A DNA stretch of 64,000 nt. Origin: Tenebrio molitor (Eukaryota; Arthropoda; Insecta; Coleoptera; Tenebrionidae). Below, one piece after another: positions 1-11,759 of this stretch (position 1 is its first letter; the number at the start of each line of letters is the position of its first letter). The translations under genes and the position numbers were made by a program. The notes below the pieces were generated by a model, which did no database searches, was not told the DNA's origin, and saw only the letters and a list, made by a program, of their open reading frames with translations. The stretch covers positions 186,001 through 250,000 of the forward strand of contig NC_091056.1 of the NCBI RefSeq assembly GCF_963966145.1. Direction: 5' to 3'.

Positions 1-210
1 CGTAATAACTGCTTAAATTTTAACATAATTGTACAATTTTTAATTTCTCTGGGCAATTTATTATACATTCTTAATCCTTCATAATATACAACGTGTAACA
101 GAAATAAGTACATTAATTTTAATCGGTAACAGAACTCGTCATGATGAACAATTTTTCTATGTACCACTTTTTCGAAATCGGCAATTTTTTTTAACATTTT
201 CCCCCCCATA
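1..210 (+). mobile_element. 3' end of a LINE A copy, plus strand (truncated by window edge)
   Basis: Positions about 80-155 are an inverted, diverged copy of positions 361-440, which encode the last residues of the minus-strand LINE A reverse transcriptase. Read on the plus strand it gives the same peptide pattern (QRVTEISTLIL), followed by 3' untranslated sequence. It is therefore a second member of the same family lying tail-to-tail with its neighbour. Only the distal end is inside the window, so nothing can be said about its coding capacity. Confidence 0.6.
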
Positions 211-354
211 AATTAACGAGCCGTTCAGCCGTTTACGTAAACCTTCTAAGCACAGCGACCAGGTAGCGTGGTCTCCAGTGGCGGGTAGCAAAATTCGTGA
301 AAAATTTTAAACAATTTTAACTCATTAACAAGAACGTTTACAGAAAAATTTTAT

Positions 355-3349
355 TTAGAAAAGTTGTTGTTCTTGATGAGTTTTATTACCAGTTAAAATT
401 AATGTACTTATTTCTGTTACACGTTGTATACTCTTATATTTAATGTCATATCTACTAAACTTTATGTCAAAGTCCCTGCAATTTCTTGAGTTATAATTTT
501 GGCGTTCACTAATAAACTTAATTTTACTATACAAATACTGAGGTACAATCTTATTTTTTATTTTAAAAATAGTGAGAAGTGTATTGTACATAATCGTTTG
601 CCTTGCCGTCATCAAGTTTAATACATTTAACATAAGTGCAATTGGAGTGTATCTATTACATCCAAGTATAGTACGCATCGCCCTATTTTGTATGCATTGG
701 ATATCATGAATTTTATAAGCAGGTAACATAAATAAAATTGACGAACAATAATTTAAATACGGCGAAAATAATGCAATATACAATAATCGTCTGGTGTAAG
801 TATTTAAGTTACTGCCAATTCTATTCAAAAAATATACTCTTTGTGACATTTTATTTAAAATATACATTGAATTATTAATGAAAGTCAGTTTCTCATCAAA
901 AATGACCCCTAAGTATTTCATTTCAGTAACCCTCTCTAACAAAAGATTATTAATTTCTATTTGTATGTTGTTAAATTCTGTATGACTGTATCTACTTTGA
1001 AACATAATGTACTTAGATTTATTTATATTAATACTAAGGCTATTATTACATAAATAAGAGTGAATATTTCTTAAATCATCATTGATTTGGTTAATAATGG
1101 TATAGACATCTTTTCCTGACTTATACAACATTGTGTCATCCGCAAATAGACTAATATTACAGTGGTTAACATACTTAATAATATCATTAACGTAAAGATT
1201 AAATAACAGTGGTCCTAAAACCGTCCCCCGTGGGACAACATGTTCCACTAAAAGGCTGTCACTTACAACATCCTCATACTTAACTTTTTGTCTTCTATTT
1301 GTTAAATATGAACTGAACCAATTTAACACTGTTTCACCTATTCCGTAAATGTTCTGAAGTTTTTGTATCAACACTCGACGATCTATTGTTTCAAAGGCCC
1401 TTTTGAAATCCAGAAACACTGCAACTACAATGTTTTTATTTTCCACTTCACTCAACCAGTTTTCACAAATACATATTAATTATTGCCGTCTCACAGGAAT
1501 GGTCTTTCTGAAATTCCGATTGTTCACTAATAATTATCTTATTCATGTCACAATGCTGCATTAGCTGTTCTTTAACAACTATTTCAAGTAACTTTTCATA
1601 AACCGGTACTGTATTTATTGGTCTGAACTCGTTACATTTTTTAGCTTTAGGAACTTTAGGCACTGGTATAACTATAGATGTTTTCCATTTCTCCGGAAAC
1701 ACTCCACTCATTAGTGAAGAGTTGATTAGATCTATAAATCTATCAGCAATGACCCCTGTAGCATCCCTCAGTATAGATGTAGTTATTCCACTTTCTCCTC
1801 CTCCTGTGTTTTTCATTGTGGCTAATGCATTTTTAAAATCTTTCATATCAATCATTTTAAACTTATTAAATTTAATACTGATGCTATGGTCACAATTAAA
1901 CCGTGCGGTTTGATATATAAATGTTTGTTGTCTCACTCCATTAACAATTTCTTCAATACTACTTATAAAAAATTTATTAAATCTTTCACTTATTTTAGCC
2001 GGGTCATTATAAGCAACACCATCTTCAAAAACCACTTCGAGTGTTTGAGTGTTATTACCTGGTAGAAGTATTTTTAATTTTCTCCATAATTCTTTCGGTT
2101 GTTTTTTATCATTTTCTAGCAACTTATTATAATAATCATTCTTAGCTTTCTTAATCATCGCAACAACATTATTCCTCAACTTCTTATATTCGCACCACTC
2201 TACATCTGATTTATTTAATACTGCTAATTTATACTGGTTGTCTCTCAATTTAATTGCATTTTGTATTTCGAAGTTAAACCATTTATTTTGATAATGCTGA
2301 TCAGTAGTTTTATATTTTTCACAAGGGCAAAGCAGATCTAAACTTTCTGTTATTGACGTCAATAAATCGCCAGCTAGAATTTCCACATCACTGATAGAAT
2401 TATTCCAACTGTAATTTTCAATTAGCTTATTCTGAAAAATTTCTTTGTCATATTTCTTATAATTTCTTCTTGTTATAATTTACATGTTAGTACACTTTCT
2501 TGACTCATTAATTTTTATTTTGACAATTAAATGATCGCTTATACGTGGTGTATAATGTATTTCGTACCTGATATTTTTCACATTTGCAAGTACATGATCT
2601 ATAAGTGTTGCACTATCATAGATAACGCGGGTTGCTTGCTGTATAATTTTGTATAATCCATATGATATTTCTATATCCATTAACATAATATGTTAAATGA
2701 AATAAATTTAAATTAAAACAATTGTCCCAGTAAAATCCCAATCTCATCCAAATAATCATCCAAAAACTTTAAAAATTCAGCATCATTCTTGTTGGGCGAG
2801 TGATACAAATTTATTATCAAGTATTTTTCAGCTGCAATATCTATTTCAAGTACCCAATTACAAGAAATAAAGTGCTGGTACATACAACTAGATTACAAGC
2901 TGATAAGTCATAATAATGATCTCAACTCTTTAAAGACAACAGTCGGCAATCTACAGCGTCAAGAATTGTTTTCAGAGAGTCAAAGTGAATGTCACACCTT
3001 GTAGCGAACTGATTAAAGTTGTTACACATTAAAATAATCGGCGACTTAAGCAATACATACAAATATGATCACTTACGCTTTTTATGTCATTCACTTTATA
3101 TTTATGTCGTTTAATAAAAATTATTACACCTCCTGTTCTTGTATTCTCGCTAGGACATTGTTCATAGCTGTAACCATTTATTCTAATTTCTTTATCTGTT
3201 ATGGTCTTTGTAAGATGCGTTTCGGACAAACATAAAATCAAAGGTTTCTTCATCCATACATAATTATCAATTTCGTCTCTGTTGTTTAAGTAGCCTTGAC
3301 AATTGAAATATATAATACACTTTTTTTGTTCTTTATGTATTGATTGCAT
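355..3349 (-). pseudogene. LINE A ORF2, APE endonuclease and reverse transcriptase, broken
   Basis: Pieces in order on the minus strand: endonuclease N-terminus (3349-3029; LCLSETHL and TGGVIIF), endonuclease C-terminus (2686-2480; RISDHLIV, the terminal SDH motif), linker and RT fingers (2386-1463; FRPINTVPVYEKLLE), then RT palm and thumb (1455-355; VAVFLDFKRAFETID, RGTVLGPLLF, SLFADDTMLY). The YxDD-equivalent FADD is kept, but the usual PQG is PRG. The central endonuclease with the GDFN motif is disrupted at about 2690-3030, where reading frames change repeatedly. Stop codons and frame changes separate the pieces, so no full-length product is possible. The protein ends just before a short 3' UTR. 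Confidence 0.78.
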
Positions 3350-4546
3350 ATTGTAGAGTTGTATTTCTTTTTCTGTGATTCAATGATTCTACTGAGAACG
3401 GTGCATTCTTTATTCCATACTTCGTGATTTGTATCCAGTGTTGTTTTAAATCTTTTATTTGCTTGACAACAGTTTATGCACTTTTTTACATTACTATTAC
3501 ATTCATTTATACTATGATCTTCACTACAAATGGGACATACTTTTTTGCCTTCACATGTCGTTGCCATATGTCCATATTTAGAACAGTTGAAGCATCGAAT
3601 CACTCCATAATCTTGCTTATAATTACATCGGCTCCATCCAATATTTATTTTATCTCTCTTCATCAGGTATTCATATGTATATTTATTCACTTCCAATATT
3701 ATATTGAATTTTTTCTTTACCACTTTAGATTTATAAACAATTCTAATTTCAGTATAATCAGCATTAAGTTCATTCTGTCTTATAATTTTTTGTACTATTT
3801 TTTCATTTTCAGTGGAATGCTCACTTTCATACACATTATGTATTCTGATTCGATATTTGTCTTTTTTGGATTCGATCACTTCATAATTTTTACCAAAATT
3901 ATCTTGGATCGCTTTTTTGACATAATCTACATTTTTCTCAGTACTACAATTTAGTAATACCGCGCCGCTTTTCGTAGTTTTTCCCATTGAAAGTCCTACT
4001 CCCATTTGTGCCGGATTGATTTTTTTTTCCAATATCTTGACGCACCTGTTCAATTTTGTCCACACTTTTGATTTCATCTTTAGGATTTACTAGTAATATA
4101 TTGTTTTTTGTTACTGCAGCATATGAGAGTTTTTTATTATCCACACTGTTTTGAACTTTATCACTTTTCAAGGAAATTATTTCTTCAAGCAGTTTTTTAT
4201 TTTCTTCGATTACTAATTCCAACATTGTTTTAATTTCATTTGTCGTTTTAGTTAACTCATTTATTTTAATTGACATCATATGAAAACTACGCTCATCCAT
4301 TACTATGTTAACCCCACCTTTATCATTTTTTACTTTTCCTTCTTGCTTTTTTTCCCGTTCGCCCGTTTCATTATTACCACAACACTTGTTACACTTCCAA
4401 GTCGTTTGTTTCTTATAGAAACTACGACTTTCAACATTTTCACACTTTGCATGATAAAATTTGTTACATGACACACACTGAATTGTACTTTTTGCATCTT
4501 CAAACGATTTAAAGCAATAAGCACAAGGTTCTCCGTCTTTACTCAT
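3286..4546 (-). pseudogene. LINE A ORF1, PHD finger and CCHC knuckles, one frameshift
   Basis: The N-terminal part (4546-3944) starts MSKDGEPCAYC and holds a Cys/His cluster (CxxC, CxxC, HxxC, CxxC) of PHD type in its first 55 residues, then a lysine-rich, coiled-coil-like stretch. The second part (4077-3286) is in another frame and carries three adjacent zinc knuckles (CFNCSKYGHMATTC, CPICSEDHSINEC, a final CINC). The overlap at about 4077-3944 points to a small indel. Such ORF1 proteins bind the element RNA in the retrotransposition particle; here function is presumably lost. The start is the first ATG ahead of the PHD finger. Confidence 0.72.
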
Positions 4547-4954
4547 CGCGGAGTATTCACTTTTTATTTTACTTAGAATTTATTTTATTTACTTTATTGA
4601 GAATTTATTTTTTGTTTTATATTTCTAAAAATCTTGTTATTTTTGTTGACTATACTAACACTCATCACTTCCATAATAACAAATAACACTTCCTTATTTC
4701 CTTTCCCGGCAAGAGATTTTCTGGACCTTCCCGTAGGTTCTTGCTGGACACTGCCATTAGCAGTGACTAACACAGAAATTCCTTTCCAGCAATTACAACA
4801 AACATTACAAATATAATATGTAATAACAATAATAACATTGGTGGATGGAAGTATTAAAATGTCTGCCCACCCAGCCAAAAATGTTACGAGCCGCCACTGT
4901 GTGATACATTGTTTTTTTCACAATAAAATCTCTATCAGAACTGTTAAAAAAAAA

Positions 4955-5141
4955 TATGTGTTCGCATTTAAAAAAAAAATTTTTTGACAGTTTAGCCTTG
5001 AAACCCTTGGGGCTATATGTGAATTTATTAAGGCCTTTTGTAGCCTATTCACAACCATTTAATTTGATGTATAAATAATTAAAATCCTCCGATAAATAAG
5101 GGAGTTATGGACTCGTCTTCTTTTTTGGGCACACCTGTATA
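4955..5141. repeat. Dispersed 185-bp direct repeat, copy 1
   Basis: This matches 6108-6292 in the same orientation with scattered substitutions. Shared landmarks are TATGTGTTCGCATTT, a T/A-rich block, TTTGTAGCCTATTCACAACC and a terminal CAC(A)CCTGTATA-like end. Its right end abuts the MITE at 5142. The end word resembles a Tc1/mariner-type terminus, so it may be one end of a larger DNA element; I cannot identify a matching opposite end. Confidence 0.6.
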
Positions 5142-5627
5142 CAGGGTGATTCTGAAATAAGTTTGGAAAAAAAATGTGGAGTATGCTTGACACAAAATAA
5201 TTCTGCGTAAATGACTTTTGGAGATGAAATCAAAAGGATGGAACTTACCCTATATGCTTGTATTTCCAACGCCTATGAAGAGGGAAAATTTGTCCGAATT
5301 TGTTGACTTCATTAGCAACCAATGTTACATCAAGTCCACAATAAAGTCGTAGGTGCAAGCAAACTGCTTTGTAAATGTTTCTATGGAAAGACCGAGAGGA
5401 GTAAGGTTGGGTTTGTGACCGACGGGCACCTTTGATTGTTACTGTTACTAAACTACCAAGATAATCAGGTAATCACCTTTAACTCAGCAGCGTACTAGTA
5501 ATTTTGACCAAATTTTCAATCATTTGTATCTCGAAAAAAGTTTTATAAGAAATTTTTTTTTGTCAATGACTTCTCATCATCACCAATTACCGTTTTTTTT
5601 TTCCAAACTTATTTCAGAATCACCCTG
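5142..5627. mobile_element. Tc1/mariner-type MITE (486 bp), TA target site
   Basis: Inverted ends of about 32 bp begin CAGGGTGATTCTGAAATAAG and are flanked on both sides by TA (5140-5141 and 5628-5629). No transposase frame lies between them. The same end occurs as a fragment at 45005-45039, so this is a dispersed family. TA duplication and CAGGG-type ends are the usual signature of non-autonomous Tc1/mariner elements. Confidence 0.82.
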
Positions 5628-5643
5628 TATTACAAATACATTA

Positions 5644-5771
5644 CGGCCCGGTTTATTCACCTTCAAGTAAATTTATTTGAACGGTAATTACCATGGATCT
5701 ACCAAGAACAGATTGTAAATCATAGCAACTACTGGCCAGATAAATTTACTTGACGGTAAATAAACCGAGCC
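5644..5771. mobile_element. Small foldback MITE (about 130 bp)
   Basis: Left end GGCCCGGTTTATTCACC and right end GGTAAATAAACCGAGCC are imperfect inverted repeats that continue inward (AAGTAAATTTA on both arms). TTA lies on each side (5641-5643 and 5772-5774), suggesting a 3-bp target duplication as in PIF/Harbinger-type MITEs. The superfamily assignment is tentative. There is no coding capacity. Confidence 0.6.
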
Positions 5772-6107
5772 TTAATTAAATTAAATTAAACATCCATTGT
5801 TTACGTTCATACACTGTAAAAAATTTGCGGAGTACATGCGGAGTGAATTTGGGGTGAATGCTGAGTGGATGATTTGTAATTGATTTAAACTGCGCTCTGC
5901 GCAATCTCATTATGTTATCACATATTTGTAATTTGTTTTTCCAGCCAACTTAATTTGGTTATTACATTGTAACACAATGAATTTTGATAGCTTCTCGCTT
6001 GGTGCTCATCATTTGTTTCAAAATGTAGTGCTATTTTTTAAGATTTTTCTTATTTGAGGTTATACATTGTTATTTTCAGAATAAAAATCAGAATTACTAG
6101 AAAAAAG

Positions 6108-6292
6108 TATGTGTTCGCATTTGAAAAAAAAATTTTTTGACAGTTTAATCTTGAAGCCCTTGGAGCTTTACGTGAATTTAGTAGGCCATTTTGTAGCCTA
6201 TTCACAACCATTTAATTTGGTGTCTAGATAATTAAAATCCTCTGATAAATAAGGGAGCTATGGGTCGTCTTTTTTTGGGGGACACGCTGTAT
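6108..6292. repeat. Dispersed 185-bp direct repeat, copy 2
   Basis: Second copy of the repeat at 4955-5141, same orientation. Between the two copies lie the MITEs at 5142-5627 and 5644-5771 and about 330 bp of unclassified AT-rich sequence (5775-6107) in which I see no gene. Confidence 0.6.
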
Positions 6293-7409
6293 ATTATACA
6301 TAAATTTTATCTTTCTACACTCCTTCGCCATATAAACTTTAACTATGCCAAATCTCACACTCCTCCGTGCGCGCAATTTGCTTAAAAAGGGGTATGTACC
6401 TACAAAGGTTTTCCTTCACGTATTAATAGAGGGTGTAATCAAAATAGGCGGAAATATTTTAACCCGTAAACCACCAAGACATTTGAAGACGATTTCCACT
6501 CTCTGAAATTGCGAATTTAAAAATTCAAAATTCACCCCATTTCGGCCCATGGTCGACGCGAATGAAGAGCAAATGAAAGTGAAATGGTAAAAAAGCCACA
6601 ACGAAAACGATTACCACGCAAGAAATTTGACACTGACACTGAATTGTCTCGGAAAAACGTACGAGTACAAAGCACTTTTACTTTTAACGTACCTTATTCA
6701 CAGTAAATGCAGAAGATGTTCTTGATGCGTGATACACGCCTGTGCCCTCCGCGGATGGAACTTTCCTGTCTCTCAATCGTGGAAGCAGACGTTTTTGAAT
6801 TATGTAGATACAACCCTGTCGGGAAACTTTTTCCGGTACAGTATTTGCGCTAGGACCGCATTACACCCGCCACACCCTACGCGAGCACCATATCTTTTAA
6901 TTCCACGTTTGTAAAATTTGGCATTTTAAACGATTTAATAACAAACACGATTATTAACTGCTACACTGTACCGTTTGTCGAGCTGCAACCAATGAACCAG
7001 TGTTCGGTTCGGATTCGGACAGATTTAGGCGATTTAAGTAGTGGGGGACGATTTCATGAAAGTGGGGCACAGTACTTGCAGGGCGTCGGGTCCAATGTAA
7101 TTTCACGATTTAATAATGGTTTGTCTGTTTTTTGAAGCAGTACAAGACTCGACAGATTACCTGGCGTCTTATGGTTTGAATATTGTTTCCATTATTATTT
7201 GATAATTAATTTTTTACTTTACAACCTTATCGAATTTTATTCAAATAAATTCGCTAAACTCTTGGGACGCCATCGGACATTGCTTCCGTCTCACACTGAA
7301 TAAAAACGAACCAAAAACTCGGCAAAAACCATACAGTCGACCTACTCAGCAATAAACAGTTAAAACACCATCGCAAGTCGGATTAACTAGCATTAGTCGG
7401 TGCGCTCGT
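6293..7409. other. About 1.1 kb with no recognisable gene or repeat
   Basis: Somewhat more GC-balanced than its surroundings. No reading frame exceeds about 60 codons, and those present show no domain signature. No inverted ends or tail-like sequence are evident. This is one of the few stretches here that could be single-copy host DNA, such as intergenic or regulatory sequence, but nothing in it proves that. Confidence 0.3.
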
Positions 7410-8298
7410 AGGGATGCGCACGATATATCGATATTGTTGAGATATGGATATTCGCATTTCACCGATACGATATTTACCTAGGTACATCGATTTAATTTTT
7501 TTCGATATACCGGTGAGCATCGATATTTTTTAACGATACTTTATGCGATATTTTTTTCCGCATCTGTCAGCAAAGTGAATTCTTTCAGACACAGAAAGGC
7601 CACATATTTTATTTGCTTTTGTTTTCTATGGCAGACGCAATGTCAGCTTTTTTAATCCACTTCGATTATTTCATGATTATTCTCGCGGTTATTATTGAAA
7701 TCAAATTCCGAAGCAGCAGCAGTTTAGTGTGTACGCGTTTATGCTTTTAGTAATTCAAATTCCCAGAAACTGTTGGCTTGTTTTTCGTTATTCTTTGAAT
7801 TAGACTTACCTGGTACCTGGAGTATAGCTGAAAACAGTGACAAAAACAAGAAATAGACTTAAAGGCAAGCGCCTGCCAAAATTATTGTTGTTACAAAATT
7901 GTCAATTTTTTTTTGGATAAGTTGAATGTTTTTGTATGTTGTTTCTTTTAATTTTGTGGAAAAATATTTTTTGTAATAAGTTAAGTGTTCTTGTATTTTG
8001 TTTTTCTTTTAATTTTATTAAAAAAATGTTTTTTGCAATAAGTTGAGTGTATTTTGTTTTTCTTTTAATTTTATAGAAAAATATTTTTTGTGATTATTAT
8101 GAAATTATTTCTAACTGTTGTTACGCGATTGAATAAACATTAATTTTCACTATTTTTATTAATTACTCTTTTTTTTAGAAATATCGATGTTTAAAAAAAT
8201 CGATATTTTCTGGTCGATATATTTAGCACATCGATGTTTTGAATTCGATGTATCGATTGACGACATTATCGATGTTTCCAAAATTTTGCGCATCCCTT
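7410..8298. mobile_element. hAT-like non-autonomous element with ATCGAT-rich ends
   Basis: The ends (A)GGGATGCGCA and TGCGCATCCC(T) are inverted. The 150 bp inside each end is filled with ATCGAT and its variants (CGATAT, TCGATG) in both orientations, reading like an array of short protein-binding sites. The short TIR plus subterminal repeat array is typical of hAT elements. No matching 8-bp flank is visible, so the assignment is provisional. The middle contains homopolymer-rich near-repeats (TTTTTCTTTTAATTTTAT occurs more than once) and no transposase frame. Confidence 0.55.
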
Positions 8299-8310
8299 GT
8301 AATATCTTAT

Positions 8311-9037
8311 ACCGGGTGTAGAATTGGTTTACGAGACATAGGATTTTACATGTAAAAATAAAAAGTTTCAATTATTGGCTCCCCTAACAATTTTATGGCA
8401 AAATAGTTAAAATGAAAGTTAGAGAGAATTAAAATTACTGTCTAATTTTAATCTTAGTTTTATTCTAACATCTTGTGGTACTGAAAGAAAGGCAAGAAAA
8501 AAGTTAACACAAAAATACGAAAAAGTACAACTAGGCATGAAATTTTATTTCTTTCTTTAAATGGTATTATGGAGGATCTTCTTTAAGAAACTTCCAATCC
8601 AATCCAATCCAATTTGCTTCAGGTTTCCCAGACCGACCAATTTCAGCCATGGAAACAATTCGAAGAATTGGAGAGAAGTTTGAAAAGTTAATGGAAGATA
8701 CCTTTTCATTCGTCCTGTATTCCTGTACGAGTTCATTTGAAGGTCAGATCAAAAGAAAATTAAATAATAGTGAAACCACCCGACAAATAATTTTAGGAGT
8801 CAAATTTCATTGCTAATACTGCTTTTTAGTATTTTTGTCTTAATTCCTTTCTTGCTTTTTTTTCAGTAACATAAGATGTTAGAAAAAAACAAAGAGTGGA
8901 ATTATACAGTACTTTTAATTCTCTCTAACTTTCATTTTAACCATTTTGCCATAAAATTATTAGGGGAGCCAATAATTGGATCTCCTTATTTTTACATGTA
9001 AAATCCTATGTCTCGTAAACCAATTCTACACCCGGTA
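8311..9037. mobile_element. Tc1/mariner-type MITE with long (about 110 bp) inverted ends
   Basis: The left arm starts CCGGGTGTAGAATTGGTTTA just inside TA 8311-8312. The right arm is its reverse complement ending at 9035, with TA at 9036-9037. Arms match for about 110 bp, including a shared TTTTACATGTAAAA. No reading frame of note lies in the 500-bp core. The right end directly abuts the 5' side of LINE B, whose first codons follow the TA. Confidence 0.82.
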
Positions 9038-11634
9038 TATAGAAACGACAGAAGCAGCAAGGGTGATGGCGTATGCATATTCTTGGATAAAAAATATTTT
9101 TGCAATTTTAGAATTACACGTTTAAATGTGGACCTGCCTCATATTGAATCTATCTTTCTACAAGTCATCAGCAACTCAAATCTATCTTTTACTCTAGGGT
9201 GTATCTACCGACCTCCTAACACAGTCATAACTTGATGATGTAATTTTAACACAAGAACTCCAGTCTTTAAGTGCAAATTGCAGCAATTTGATGATTGCTG
9301 GTGATTTCAACTTCCCTCAGTTGACCTGGCCAATAAAACAACAATCCGAAAATACATCTAGTAACTCTCTATTTGCAGATTTGATAATGAATTCCAATCT
9401 ACAGCAACTTATTTTAGAACCTACAAGGTACCGTTGTGGACAACGTCCATCTCTACTTGACTTACTGTTATGTAACGAAAATAATTTAATTTATGATATC
9501 AGTCTAACATCTCCCATTGGTAAATCTGATCATGTAGTAATTGAATATAAACTCCAATTGCTAATAGACAACAAACCTAAACAATTTCTGAAACATCTTA
9601 ACATCATTAATTATACCAATCTTAAGGAACGACTGAATTCTACTGATTGGTCCTTGGTTTTTGATGCGGATGATTCAACATCTTCTTGGAATTACTTCAA
9701 CGACTTGCTATCATCAGCAGTCTCTCAAGAAACTATTACTAAAGTGGTCACGGTCAACCCTTCTCATCCCTGGATATCTCTTGATTTACGTCGTCGTGCT
9801 AAAATGAAAAAAAAGTTGTGGATGAAGTTTAAATCTTCTAACTCTCCTGTTGATTATCACAACCATCGTAAATTTTCTAATAAATTATCCTGCGATTTAA
9901 AAAAGGCCAAATGTTTGTACGAAAACAGAATACTTAATAGTAATAATAAATCCGTATACAAATATATAAGACAAAAAATATCTTCCACAGTTTCGACTCC
10001 TCGTGTACAAAAATCTGATGGATCACTCAGCGAATCTGACCTAGAGACAGCCAACATTTTGTCCAATTTCTTTGAAAGCGTATTTGTTAAAGAACCGCCA
10101 TCTCTTCCGCATACTATTCAGAGACCATACGTGCATGATTCTCTAGAAACTGTAATATTAAACGAAAACTTACTACTTGAAGAAATGTACCGCATTAATG
10201 TAAACAGTGCTCCTGGCCGTGACAATATAACCGCAAAGACACTCAAATTTTGTGCTGATGCCTTAGTTCAACCTCTGCTCCACATTTTCAAACTCTCTTT
10301 CCAGTTTTCGTCTTTACCTTCAGGGTGGCTAAAAGCTCTAGTAACCCCTATCTACAAGAAAGGAGACAAAACTTTGGCGTGTAATTACCGTCCTATAAGT
10401 TTGACATCCATATGTTGCAAGCTCATGGAGCGAATTATCTCTAAACAGCTTACTGAATTTGCATTGAATCGTAATGTCATTCCCAAAGAACAACATGGTT
10501 TCCTTCCAGGCAGATCAGTGTTCACCTGTCACCTCCATTGTTAAACAAATGGACATCGGATTTAGACAATTCGAGACAAGTTGATGTTGTTTACTTGGAC
10601 TTTGAGAAGGCGTTTTAACCGGATCCCTCAGAGACGATTGCTTCTTAAGTTACAGCACTTTGGTGTACGCGGACTAATGTTGAGGTTTTCTTTCATACAG
10701 AACATTCTCTGTTAAAGTGCGCGATTCCAAATCATATGATTGCACTGTGGCTTCGGGTGTTCCTCAGGGTTCGGTTTTAGGCCCTTTACTCTTTGTCATA
10801 TATATCTCGGACCTCAACTCTATTATCGACGTTGATCATGTATTCTTTGCTGATCATGGCAAATTATACGGTAACCCATCTTCGCAATTTCAATACATCC
10901 AGGATAGTTTGGTAAAGATCTCCCATTGGTGTCGTGACTGGTTGATTCAGATAAACATTGAAAAGTGTGAGGTCTTGCATTTGGGTAAGAATAACCCGCA
11001 TCTCGCGTATGTTATTAATAATAAAAATCTGAAAGAGGTTGAGTCTCATAATGATCTGGGTGTGATTGTGAACCAGAATTTGTCGTGGTCCGACCATATA
11101 TGTTTCATAACAAAACGTGCCAACAGATCGAGTTGTGTAATGTTCAAGGTTTTTCGTCGTCTTGATTTTGAAACTTTCAAAAAATTATATAAAGTCTATA
11201 TACGTCCTCTGCTGGAATATGCGAATGTGATATGGTCCCCTCACTTACAACGTGATATTGACACCCTTGAGAGAATTCAAAGAAGGGCTACTAAACGAGT
11301 CGCTGGACTTAGATCGATTCCATACGCAACTAGACTGCAAATGTTAGACTTGCCAACTCTCCAACACCGCAGAAGACGGGGTGATCTCATATGGACCTAT
11401 AAAATATTGACCAACAATGAATCTGACGAATTACTTAATTTATTTGAATTCAACACAAACATCCATTTGCGCGGCCATCGATTTAAACTGAAAATTCAAA
11501 ATTTTAAGACAAGTGTCAGAAGCCATTTCCTTCCGAATCGGGTTTTTAGCGACTGGAACGCCTTGAGTGACGAAATTGTAAACGCATCCAACCCCAACAT
11601 CTTTAAAAACAAACTTGATGCACACTTTCGATGA
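9038..11634 (+). pseudogene. LINE B ORF2: endonuclease and RT with FADH in place of FADD
   Basis: Segments: endonuclease (9038-9235; GDGVCIFLDKKYF and CIYRPPN), interrupted by a stop; the rest of the endonuclease (9288 onward; MMIAGDFNFPQLTWP, then a GKSDHVVIEY motif); RT fingers (APGRDNITAK, YRPISLTSICCKLMERII, GFLPGRS) to 10544; a frameshifted palm (10545-10716; VVYLDFEKAF can be read in another frame); then GVPQGSVLGPLLF, VFFADHGKLYG and thumb to 11634. The codon at 10855-10857 is CAT (His) where the second catalytic aspartate of FADD belongs, so polymerase activity is lost independently of the frameshifts. Confidence 0.82.
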
Positions 11635-11755
11635 CGAAGCAGATGCGATCAATTGAAATTGAAATTACGGAAATAGTTTACTTTTCCGTTTTGATCTGGG
11701 AGCTAAATAGACTTCGGTCTCAGCTTCTATTTTGCGTAATAATAATATGAAACCA
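9038..11755 (+). mobile_element. LINE B: CR1-like non-LTR retrotransposon, 5'-truncated
   Basis: The element begins inside the APE endonuclease domain directly after the MITE, runs through endonuclease and reverse transcriptase to a stop at 11634, and is followed by about 120 bp of 3' UTR ending in an AATAATAATATGAAA-type tail. ORF1 is absent. The RT C-terminus carries ERIQRRATKRVAGLRSIPY and RRRRGDLIWTYKIL, which I recognise as typical of CR1/L2-type elements. The copy has several frameshifts and a mutated catalytic box. Its orientation opposes LINE C on the right. Confidence 0.82.
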
Positions 11756-11759
11756 CATC

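Larger units (their letters stand above)
230..4885 (-). mobile_element. LINE A: APE-type non-LTR retrotransposon, decayed
   Basis: A two-ORF LINE read on the minus strand: ORF1 (gag-like, PHD finger plus CCHC knuckles) at about 4546-3286, and ORF2 (APE endonuclease then reverse transcriptase) at about 3349-355. The order and domains fit the CR1/Jockey-like group; the clade is inferred from motifs only. Upstream sequence to about 4880 is probably 5' UTR. Both ORFs carry frameshifts or stops, so the copy looks dead. The short word ACGAGCCG occurs at 216-223 and 4886-4893 and could be a target duplication, but eight bases is weak evidence. No poly(A) tail is seen at the 3' side. Confidence 0.75.

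Noticed and set aside
216..4893. ACGAGCCG pair as a proven target duplication of LINE A
   Set aside because: Only 8 bp and not at a clear poly(A) end; could be chance.
6416..6914. Short frames in 6.3-7.4 kb as host exons
   Set aside because: About 60 codons each, no domain, no splice pattern that links them.
7400..8310. 8-bp target duplication of the hAT-like element
   Set aside because: Flanking octamers (TGCGCTCG side and TGTAATAT side) do not match.
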